Positions 26,691-33,688 of a stretch of 33,688 nucleotides of DNA are shown here, in pieces. The stretch lies in contig LJNE01000004.1 of NCBI GenBank assembly GCA_001303125.1, forward strand, positions 1 through 33,688. The letters are read 5' to 3'. This DNA comes from Parcubacteria bacterium DG_74_1 (GTDB lineage Bacteria; Patescibacteriota; Minisyncoccia; Minisyncoccales; DG-74-1). Made by a program: the position numbers and the translations under genes. The notes below the pieces were generated by a model. The model had not been told where the DNA came from and searched no databases. It saw only the letters and a program-made list of their open reading frames with translations. How positions within the stretch are numbered: the first letter of the stretch is position 1; every line of letters starts with the position of its first letter.

Positions 26691-27482
26691 ATGACCAAAA
26701 CCCAAAACTCAAAAAAGATATTAACAAAGAAAAAACCGGAAAAAAAATTACTTCTATCTTTAAAGAAAAAAGCTGGTCGCGGAAGATCAGGCAGAATCAC
26801 TGTTCGTCATCGGGGTGGCGGAGCAAAACGGCTTTATCGCTTGATTGATTTTGGACAAGAAAAACTAGAGATTCCGGGAAAGGTCATTGCCTTAGAGTAT
26901 GATCCCAACCGAACAGCTTATATCGCTTTAATTGAATACGAGGACAGTGAGAAAAAATATATTTTAGCACCTAAAGACTTACAAACCGGAGATAAAATTA
27001 TTTGCCAGGAAGCGGCGGAGATAAAGATTGGCAATAGAATAAGATTAATGAATATTCCGGTGGGAGCTCAAGTTTACAATGTTGAATTAGAGCCGGGCAG
27101 GGGCGGAAAAATAGTTAAGGCAGCTGGAACTTCGGCCAAAGTAATTGCCCAGGAACCGCCCTATACTCATTTGGAGCTTCCCTCAAAAGAAATTAGAAAG
27201 ATACCTCAGCAATGCTTCGCCTCGATTGGCCAGGTCTCTCATCCCGAGAAAAGATTTGAGAAGATTGGTAAGGCAGGCAGAAAGAGATTGAAAGGCTGGC
27301 GACCGACTGTCAGGGGGACGGCAATGATTCCGCCTGATCATCCTCATGGCGGCGGCGAAGGAAGATCTCCCATTGGTTTAAAACATCCAAAAACGCCGTG
27401 GGGGAAACCTGCTAAGGGAGTAAAAACTAGAAGAAAAAAATGGACCGAGAGACTAATTATAAAACAGAGAAAACACCGATAG
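26691..27482 (+). CDS. rplB: 50S ribosomal protein uL2
   Basis: [75 protein letters not shown]. Confidence 0.96.
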   Translation: MTKTQNSKKILTKKKPEKKLLLSLKKKAGRGRSGRITVRHRGGGAKRLYRLIDFGQEKLEIPGKVIALEYDPNRTAYIALIEYEDSEKKYILAPKDLQTGDKIICQEAAEIKIGNRIRLMNIPVGAQVYNVELEPGRGGKIVKAAGTSAKVIAQEPPYTHLELPSKEIRKIPQQCFASIGQVSHPEKRFEKIGKAGRKRLKGWRPTVRGTAMIPPDHPHGGGEGRSPIGLKHPKTPWGKPAKGVKTRRKKWTERLIIKQRKHR

Positions 27483-27519
27483 TAGAACGATTGGCGTTCG
27501 CTACGGGACAAGAAAAACT

Positions 27520-27849
27520 ATGACGCGTTCACTTAAAAAAGGCCCATACATTTACCAAAAATTATTAGAGAAAGTCAAGAAAACTAAACCCGGGGAAATT
27601 ATCAAGACCTGGTCTCGGGACAGTGTTATTACGCCGGAAATGATTGGTTTTACTTTCGGAGTTCATAATGGCCGAGAGTTTATTCCAGTTAAAGTGACTG
27701 AAGAGATGGTTGGTCATAAACTTGGCGAGTTTTCGCCGACCACCAAATTCTCCAGGCATGGCGGAAGAATGCAGAGAGAATTAGAGGCAAAAGTGACTGA
27801 AAAAGAAGCCGCCCAAATAAAACAGACACCAGAAGAAAAATCAGAATAA
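27520..27849 (+). CDS. rpsS: 30S ribosomal protein uS19
   Basis: [18 protein letters not shown]...[39 protein letters not shown]. Confidence 0.96.
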   Translation: MTRSLKKGPYIYQKLLEKVKKTKPGEIIKTWSRDSVITPEMIGFTFGVHNGREFIPVKVTEEMVGHKLGEFSPTTKFSRHGGRMQRELEAKVTEKEAAQIKQTPEEKSE

Positions 27850-27850
27850 T

Positions 27851-28366
27851 ATGTCGGTGACAGCCAAGCTCCCATATTTAAGAATCGCGCCCCGCAAGGT
27901 AAGAATAGTTGCCGATTTAGTGAGAAGAAAATCAGTTGAGGAAGCTCAGGCAATTTTGAATTTTACAACGAAAAAAGCAGCACCGATTTTACTTAAACTT
28001 TTGAAACAAGCTGTTTCCAGCGCCAAAACAAACTTACAATTAGAAGAAAAAAATCTTTATATTTCTAAAATTTTAATTGACGAGGGCCCAAAATACAAAA
28101 GATGGAGGCCGCGAGCCAGGGGAATGGCTACCCCAATTCAGAAAAGAACTTCTCATGTAACCATCGTATTAGATGAGGTCGTGAAAAAACCAAAAAAAGC
28201 TAAGAAGCTTAAAAAGGCCAAAGAAATTCGTCCCGAGCCCGCTAAAGAGAGAGAGTTTAAGAAAATACCGAGGATAGAAAAACCAAAACTAAAACCAGAA
28301 AAAGAAGAGAGAAAGCCAGTAATTGAAAGAGGTATAAGGAGAATTTTCCGACGTAAAGCCTTTTAG
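27851..28366 (+). CDS. rplV: 50S ribosomal protein uL22 with basic C-terminal extension
   Basis: LRIAPRKVRIVADLVRRKSVEEAQAIL...GPKYKRWRPRARGMATPIQKRTSHVTIVL. Confidence 0.94.
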   Translation: MSVTAKLPYLRIAPRKVRIVADLVRRKSVEEAQAILNFTTKKAAPILLKLLKQAVSSAKTNLQLEEKNLYISKILIDEGPKYKRWRPRARGMATPIQKRTSHVTIVLDEVVKKPKKAKKLKKAKEIRPEPAKEREFKKIPRIEKPKLKPEKEERKPVIERGIRRIFRRKAF

Positions 28367-28379
28367 TAAAACGTCCACT

Positions 28380-29048
28380 ATGGCTAAAAAAGTTCATCCA
28401 AAAGCATTTAGGATAAAACAAATAACTGATTGGGAGTCTCGAGGATTTTATAAAAAAGACTCTGGGAAGTTGCTGAAAGAGGATTTTGAAATTAGGCAAT
28501 TTTTGAAAAAGAAGATTGGGAAATTAGGGGTGGAGAAAATCCAAATTGAGAGAGCTACAGGGAAAATAAATATTATAATTTTTTCCGCCCGACCCGGTCT
28601 GATTATTGGTCGAGGAGGAGAGGGCGTAGAAGCCTTAAAAAAAGAATTAGAGGAGAAGATTTTGAAAAAAGGAAAAGCAGCCCTCGCTAAAAATAAGGTA
28701 ACTAAAGAAATAAAGCTGGAAATTAGAGAAATCAGAGATCCTTGGGCGTCAGCTGCTTTGGCTGCTCAATATATTTCACAGCAAATTGAAAAAAGAGTTC
28801 CTTATCGGCGAGTTTTAAAACAAGCCCTGGATAAGATTACGACAGTCAAGGGAGTTGAAGGGGCTCGGGTTCAAGTGGCTGGCCGATTAGATGGGATAGA
28901 GATTGCCAGAACTGAGTGGTTAAAAAAAGGTCGTCTTCCGAGGCAGACCTTAAGGGCCGATATTGATTTTGCTCAGGATACGGCTTATTGTACCTACGGA
29001 ACAGTCGGAGTAAGAGTCTGGATTTATAAGGGTGAACGCTTTAGTTAG
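28380..29048 (+). CDS. rpsC: 30S ribosomal protein uS3
   Basis: MAKKVHPKAFRIKQITDWESRGF, FSARPGLIIGRGGEGVEALKKELE, GRLDGIEIARTEWLKKGRLPRQTLRADIDF. Confidence 0.96.
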   Translation: MAKKVHPKAFRIKQITDWESRGFYKKDSGKLLKEDFEIRQFLKKKIGKLGVEKIQIERATGKINIIIFSARPGLIIGRGGEGVEALKKELEEKILKKGKAALAKNKVTKEIKLEIREIRDPWASAALAAQYISQQIEKRVPYRRVLKQALDKITTVKGVEGARVQVAGRLDGIEIARTEWLKKGRLPRQTLRADIDFAQDTAYCTYGTVGVRVWIYKGERFS

Positions 29049-29142
29049 ATTAAGAGTTTAAATAATAAGATTTAAATTGCGAAGTGTTATTTCAGAAAAA
29101 TCGTAGAAATCTTTAATACCAAATTATAAACCCAATATGTTG

Positions 29143-29541
29143 ATGCCTCGTAAAGTTAAACATCGGAAGTGGCGGAAAGGTGTTTGCAAAGGGATCGAGA
29201 CTCGGGCAACCGAACTAGTCTTTGGCTCCTTTGGCCTAAAAAGTTTAGGGACAAGACGAATTTCCGCTCGCCAGATTGAAGCTGCCAGACGAGCAATCTT
29301 GCGTTATCTGAAAAAAGGGGGGAAAGTATGGATTAGAATTTTCCCGGCAAAACCAGTTACTAAAAAAGGAATTGAGGTACCAATGGGTGGTGGAAAAGGG
29401 GCAGTTGATCATTACGTTTTTCCAGTTAAGCCAGGTCGAATTATTTTTGAATTAGAAGGAATAAAGGAAGAGACTGCCCGAGAATCCTTAAGAACAGCTG
29501 CTGATAAATTGCCAGTTAAAACTAAATTTATAAAAAAATGA
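29143..29541 (+). CDS. rplP: 50S ribosomal protein uL16
   Basis: MPRKVKHRKWRKG...GSFGLKSLGTRRISARQIEAARRAI, KKGGKVWIRIFPAKPVTKKGIEVPMGGGKG. Confidence 0.95.
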   Translation: MPRKVKHRKWRKGVCKGIETRATELVFGSFGLKSLGTRRISARQIEAARRAILRYLKKGGKVWIRIFPAKPVTKKGIEVPMGGGKGAVDHYVFPVKPGRIIFELEGIKEETARESLRTAADKLPVKTKFIKK

Positions 29542-29644
29542 GCCCCGTTAGAAACCTCATGGGATATTTATCGGGGACACTATTTACGAACAAGGATTTG
29601 CTTAAAGTTAACATCAGTTATATAAAAGCAGATTTTTAACGAGA

Positions 29645-29824
29645 GTGGAACTAGCTGAGTTACGACAAAGATCAAAAAATGAATTGCAAAAAATGCTTCA
29701 AAGTTCGCAAGAGAGATTGCGACAACTACGGTTTGATTTAGCTGCTGGCAAGATAAAGAATGTTAGGGAAGTCCGAAAAATAAAAAAGGAGATTGCCAGA
29801 ATATTAACCTTGTTAAAACAATAA
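29645..29824 (+). CDS. rpmC: 50S ribosomal protein uL29 (GTG start), not in ORF track
   Basis: [59 protein letters not shown] between uL16 and uS17. Confidence 0.92.
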   Translation: MELAELRQRSKNELQKMLQSSQERLRQLRFDLAAGKIKNVREVRKIKKEIARILTLLKQ

Positions 29825-29828
29825 ACTT

Positions 29829-30059
29829 ATGCCGAAAAGACAACTAACAGGCACAATTATATCAAATAAAATGGCAAAGACGGTAGTGGTTAAGGTTGAA
29901 AAACTGAAGGAGTACCCGAGGTATAAAAAGAGATATAAATTTTCCAAAAAATATAAAGCCCATACCGACCAAAAACATCAAGTCGGCGATAAGGTCATAA
30001 TTGAAGAGTGTAGACCAATTAGCAAAGAGAAAAGATGGAGGGTTATTAGAAAAATTTGA
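29829..30059 (+). CDS. rpsQ: 30S ribosomal protein uS17
   Basis: [41 protein letters not shown]...[22 protein letters not shown]. Confidence 0.95.
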   Translation: MPKRQLTGTIISNKMAKTVVVKVEKLKEYPRYKKRYKFSKKYKAHTDQKHQVGDKVIIEECRPISKEKRWRVIRKI

Positions 30060-30079
30060 ACTATATTTAGACTATCACT

Positions 30080-30451
30080 ATGATTCAGCCACGCAGTATG
30101 TTAAAAGTTGCTGACAATACAGGAGCAAAGATTCTCCAATGCTTTCATGTCCTCGGTGGCTCAAAAAGAAAATATGCCCAATTAGGAGATGTTATTGTCG
30201 GAACAATAAAAAAAGCCGAACCAAGAAGATTAGTAAAAAAGCACGATGTAGTTAGGGCAGTAATTATTAGGCAGAAAAAATTCTTGCGTCGGCCGACAGG
30301 TATCTATATTCGATTTGATGATAATGCCTGCGTTATTCTGGAAGGAAAGACAAAAGCTCCTAAAGGAGGAAGAATTTTAGGGCCAGTAGCAAGAGAAGTA
30401 AAAGAAAAAGGATTCGAGAAAATAGCGGCATTGGCGGAAGAACTGATATAA
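30080..30451 (+). CDS. rplN: 50S ribosomal protein uL14
   Basis: MIQPRSMLKVADNTGAKILQCFHVLGGSKRKYAQLGDVIVGTIKKA. Confidence 0.96.
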   Translation: MIQPRSMLKVADNTGAKILQCFHVLGGSKRKYAQLGDVIVGTIKKAEPRRLVKKHDVVRAVIIRQKKFLRRPTGIYIRFDDNACVILEGKTKAPKGGRILGPVAREVKEKGFEKIAALAEELI

Positions 30452-30502
30452 TGATAGATACAAGATTAAAGCGAGGTTCACATAAGATTATTTAGCATTT
30501 AT

Positions 30503-30856
30503 ATGAAGATAAAAAAAGGCGATACAGTTTTAATAATTTCAGGAAAAGATAGGGGCAAGAAGGGTAAAGTTTTAGAAGCTCTTTCAAAAGAAGGAAAAAT
30601 TTCGATTGAAGGTATAAACTTGATGAAAAAACATCAGAAACCAAAAAAAAGCGGAGAAAAAGGCCAGATTGTTCAGTTACCAAAACCAATTGATATCTCA
30701 AATGTAAAGTTAATTTGCCCAAAATGCGGAAAGGCTACTAGGATCGGGTACAAATTATTCAAAGAGCATCGCTCTTCTCATGCCTCAGCTGAAGCCTTGG
30801 CGGCAGAAGATAAGAAAAAATACAGAATATGCAAGAAGTGCGGACAAGAAATTTAA
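30503..30856 (+). CDS. rplX: 50S ribosomal protein uL24
   Basis: MKIKKGDTVLIISGKDRGKKGKVLEAL...CPKCGKATRIGYKL. Confidence 0.95.
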   Translation: MKIKKGDTVLIISGKDRGKKGKVLEALSKEGKISIEGINLMKKHQKPKKSGEKGQIVQLPKPIDISNVKLICPKCGKATRIGYKLFKEHRSSHASAEALAAEDKKKYRICKKCGQEI

Positions 30857-30871
30857 AAATGGATCAATTAT

Positions 30872-31429
30872 ATGCTTAAACTAAAAGATAAATATAATAG
30901 TGAAGCAATTCCCGGAATGATGGAGAGGTTTAATTATAAGAATGCCATGGCGGTTCCTAAACTTGAAAAAACAGTGATTAATGTTGGTTTCGGAAGATTG
31001 ATTGCTGGTAAAAATTCCGACGAGCAGAAAAAGATTCAAAATGTCATCCTAGGGGATCTGAGCTTAATTTCTGGTCAGAAACCAGTTCTTAAGAAAGCCA
31101 AAAAATCAATTTCTGCCTTTAAAACAAGAAAAGGCCAAGTTATCGGAGCTACCGTTATTTTAAGAGGAAGAAAGATGTCTGATTTTTTAGAAAGATTAAT
31201 TCATATTGCTCTCCCCAGATTACGGGATTTTCAAGGAATAGAAACTTCTTCTTTTGATAAAAAGGGAAATTTAACTATCGGAATCAGCGAGCATATTGCT
31301 TTCCCAGAAATTTTACCAGAAAAGGCCAAAAACATTTTTGGTTTAGAGATAACAGTAGTTAGCACAGCGAGAACCCGTGAAGAAGGTATAGAATTATTAA
31401 GATTACTTGGTTTTCCAATAAAACAATGA
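30872..31429 (+). CDS. rplE: 50S ribosomal protein uL5
   Basis: [75 protein letters not shown]. Confidence 0.96.
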   Translation: MLKLKDKYNSEAIPGMMERFNYKNAMAVPKLEKTVINVGFGRLIAGKNSDEQKKIQNVILGDLSLISGQKPVLKKAKKSISAFKTRKGQVIGATVILRGRKMSDFLERLIHIALPRLRDFQGIETSSFDKKGNLTIGISEHIAFPEILPEKAKNIFGLEITVVSTARTREEGIELLRLLGFPIKQ

Positions 31430-31611
31430 CGACTAAAGCGCAAATAGCAAAATCGCAAAAGAAACCAAAATATAAAAGTCGAGTTGTCAGACGCTGTTTT
31501 CGTTGTGGGAGAAAAAGAGGATATATGAGAAAATTTGGGTTGTGCAGAATTTGCTTTAGAGAATTGGCTAATCAAGGATTGATACCAGGAGTAAAAAAAT
31601 CATCATGGTAA
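31426..31611 (+). CDS. 30S ribosomal protein uS14, zinc-binding type
   Basis: [47 protein letters not shown] overlap with rplE. Confidence 0.95.
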   Translation: MTTKAQIAKSQKKPKYKSRVVRRCFRCGRKRGYMRKFGLCRICFRELANQGLIPGVKKSSW

Positions 31612-31626
31612 ACCGTTGATACAACC

Positions 31627-32013
31627 ATGGATCCTATTTCCGATATGTTAACTTCTATAAGAAATGCTCTGGCCGTGAAACATTCAACGGTTATTATTCC
31701 TTTTTCCAATTTAAAATATGAGATTGCCAAAATTTTTGAAAAAGAAGGCCTTGTTGAGAGAATTGAAAAAAAAGGGAAAAAATCAAAAAGGCTTATTGAG
31801 ATTACCTTGAAATATAGTGATAATGAACCGGCAATTTCGGGATTAAAGAGGATATCGAAACCTGGTCAAAGAATTTACTCTAATTGGAAGAAGATAAAAA
31901 GAGTTAAAGGAGGTTACGGAATGGCGATTATTTCTACTTCAAAAGGTCTAATGACCAACAAAGAGGCCAGAAAAAATAAAGTAGGAGGAGAGATGATTTG
32001 TGAGGTATGGTAA
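31627..32013 (+). CDS. rpsH: 30S ribosomal protein uS8
   Basis: DPISDMLTSIRNALAVKHSTVIIPFSNLKYEIAKIFEKEG...GGYGMAIISTSKGLMTNKEARKNKVGGEMICEVW. Confidence 0.96.
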   Translation: MDPISDMLTSIRNALAVKHSTVIIPFSNLKYEIAKIFEKEGLVERIEKKGKKSKRLIEITLKYSDNEPAISGLKRISKPGQRIYSNWKKIKRVKGGYGMAIISTSKGLMTNKEARKNKVGGEMICEVW

Positions 32014-32063
32014 CTATTCTATAGGCGTAGGGTTACCACAAGTAAAATCAAAAGATAAAAATT

Positions 32064-32609
32064 ATGTCAAGAATAGGCAGAAAACCTATTTTAATACCGG
32101 GAGACGCGGAAGTAAAGATTGAGGGCAATGTTATTATCGCCAAAGGTCCTAAGGGTGAGCTTTCTAAAGAATTTAGACCTGAAATTACAATTGAGATAAA
32201 AGAAAGCAGAATTTTTGTTTCACCCCGGATTGAAAACAAGCAAACCAGGGCGTTATGGGGTTTAACCAGAGCCTTAATATCCAATATGGTAAAAGGAGTG
32301 ACCGAGGGTTTTGAAAAAAAATTGGAGATAGAGGGTCTAGGCTTCAAAGCCCAAGTAACAGGAAATGACCTAGAATTGTTTATCGGATTTAGCCATTCTG
32401 TTAAAGTAAGAGCACCAGAAAATGTAAAGTTTACAGTTGAAAAAAATATTATTACTGTCTCTGGCCCCGACTTGGAAAAGGTTTCTCAGATTGCCGCCAA
32501 AATAAGAAAGACAAAACCAGCTGAACCCTATAAAGGCAAGGGAATTAAATATCTCGGTGAGGTAATTAGAAGAAAAGTGGGAAAGAAAGTGGTGACAACG
32601 GCCGTATAA
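32064..32609 (+). CDS. rplF: 50S ribosomal protein uL6
   Basis: MSRIGRKPILIPGDAEVKIEGNVIIAKGPKGELS, KPAEPYKGKGIKYLGEVIRRKVGK. Confidence 0.96.
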   Translation: MSRIGRKPILIPGDAEVKIEGNVIIAKGPKGELSKEFRPEITIEIKESRIFVSPRIENKQTRALWGLTRALISNMVKGVTEGFEKKLEIEGLGFKAQVTGNDLELFIGFSHSVKVRAPENVKFTVEKNIITVSGPDLEKVSQIAAKIRKTKPAEPYKGKGIKYLGEVIRRKVGKKVVTTAV

Positions 32610-32641
32610 AGTTATGTTTGCTGAATTTACAATTCGTCTCA

Positions 32642-32683
32642 CGTTGAGCGAAGCGAAACTAAAGATTAAGTTTTGCTTCAACG
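32642..32683 (+). repeat. intergenic hairpin between rplF and rplR
   Basis: CGTTGAgcgaAGCGAAAC - 10-nt loop - GTTTTGCTTCAACG. Confidence 0.6.
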
Positions 32684-32710
32684 ATCATCTCAATAAAAAA
32701 ATTTACTTCG

Positions 32711-33037
32711 ATGCTGAAAAAACAAGAAAAAAGATATAGGCGTCGTAAAAAAGTTAGAGCCAAAATATTCGGAACCGCAAAACTACCGCGTCTATCTGTT
32801 TTTAAATCTAATCAGTATATCTATGTTCAATTGATCGATGACGATAAGGGTAGAACGATTGTTTCAGCTAAGGGTAAATTGAACATCAAGCAGGCAAAAA
32901 AAACAGGAGAATTAATTGCCAAAAAAGCCCGGGAAAAAAAGATTGAGAAAGTAGTTTTCGATCGAGGAGGATACGGATACCATGGAAGAGTGAAAGCGAT
33001 AGCCGAAGGAGCTAGAGAAGGAGGACTTAAGTTTTAA
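32711..33037 (+). CDS. rplR: 50S ribosomal protein uL18
   Basis: [41 protein letters not shown]...[28 protein letters not shown]. Confidence 0.96.
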   Translation: MLKKQEKRYRRRKKVRAKIFGTAKLPRLSVFKSNQYIYVQLIDDDKGRTIVSAKGKLNIKQAKKTGELIAKKAREKKIEKVVFDRGGYGYHGRVKAIAEGAREGGLKF

Positions 33038-33067
33038 TTTTGAATTCCAAATTTTAAAATTTAAATC

Positions 33068-33559
33068 ATGATTATTCAAAAAAATAAGTTTCTAGGAGAT
33101 AAATTTAGGAAAAAGGACGAATTTGAGTCCAAGCTTTTAGATTTGGCCAGAGTAGCCCATACTAGGGCCGGGGGAAAAAAATTAAGATTTAGGGCAATAA
33201 TCGTTACCGGAGATAAAGCTGGGAAAGTGGGCGTAGGTGTAGCTTCTGGGTTAGATGTCGCCCAGGCGGTGGAAAAAGCTACTTTTCAGGCAAAGAGAAA
33301 TTTAATTAAAATCCCAATTGTTGAAAATACTATTCCTCACGAAGTAGAGGCCAAATTTGGGCCAGCCCAAATTTTGCTTAGACCTCAAAGAAAAGGCCGG
33401 GGTTTGGTAGCCGGCGGAACAGTAAGAATTATCTGTCAGTTAGCTGGGATAAAAAATATTTCATCTAAGGTTTTAAGTAGAACCGGAAATAAATTAAATA
33501 ACGCTAGAGCAACCATAAAAGCGCTCAAAAAAATCAAATATGCAACTTCACGAAATTAA
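33068..33559 (+). CDS. rpsE: 30S ribosomal protein uS5
   Basis: GDKAGKVGVGVASGLDVAQAVEKATFQAKRNLIKIPI...GTVRIICQLAGIKNISSKVLSRTG. Confidence 0.96.
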   Translation: MIIQKNKFLGDKFRKKDEFESKLLDLARVAHTRAGGKKLRFRAIIVTGDKAGKVGVGVASGLDVAQAVEKATFQAKRNLIKIPIVENTIPHEVEAKFGPAQILLRPQRKGRGLVAGGTVRIICQLAGIKNISSKVLSRTGNKLNNARATIKALKKIKYATSRN

Positions 33560-33688
33560 GCCAATCCATAAATTAAAAAAGTCAAAACGCATTGGCCGCG
33601 GCGGTAAAAGAGGTACTTATTCTGGTCGGGGAATAAAAGGCCAGAAATCTAGGGCCGGCCGGAGGTTTAAGCCGGTTATCAGGGAATT
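33540..33688 (+). CDS. rplO: 50S ribosomal protein uL15, N-terminal part (truncated by window)
   Basis: MQLHEIKPIHKLKKSKRIGRGGKRGTYSGRGIKGQKSRAGRRFKPVIRE, overlaps end of rpsE by 20 nt. Confidence 0.93.
   Translation, partial: MQLHEIKPIHKLKKSKRIGRGGKRGTYSGRGIKGQKSRAGRRFKPVIRE

Noticed and set aside
1-33688. CRISPR array or phage/defence system
   Set aside because: No regularly spaced direct repeats, cas genes, integrases, restriction-modification or toxin-antitoxin genes were recognised.

Overview
The window looks like a bacterial chromosome segment, probably Patescibacteria/CPR-like. That placement is inference, from a streamlined ribosomal gene cluster lacking uL30 between uS5 and uL15. 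The left part (about 1-11 kb) is a redox, Fe-S and metal island: two NifX/NifB-type proteins, a stand-alone FMN glutamate-synthase domain, a thioredoxin-FTR fusion, an MBL hydrolase, type-4 UDG, peptide deformylase, a Znu-like ABC transporter, a ferredoxin-containing MinD-like ATPase, a CDF transporter with a C-terminal zinc ribbon, DUF134, a ferredoxin, a minimal SufC-SufB pair and MnmA. The middle (11-19 kb) has a MacA/MacB-type efflux system, a Grx/CcdA-like membrane protein, an SDR, DUF1858 and DUF5679 proteins, a divergent adenylate kinase, a structured ncRNA with its own promoter and terminator (6S-like), tRNA-Pro(GGG), bL28 and an M50 protease. The right part (19.7-33.7 kb) is the str/S10/spc ribosomal protein cluster. 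Three small or partial genes absent from the ORF track were found by reading: DUF5679, uL29 and the uL15 5' end. The most interesting observations are the 6S-like ncRNA locus, the dyad-rich tandem-promoter leader of tuf, an EF-Tu P-loop Asp-to-Ala substitution (GHVAHGKT), a possible attenuator upstream of rplC, the Trx-FTR fusion, a long inverted repeat upstream of the DUF5679 gene, and clustered homopolymer frameshifts between UDG and PDF. No CRISPR array or intact mobile element was seen. All homology calls are from memory of motifs; no search was run.
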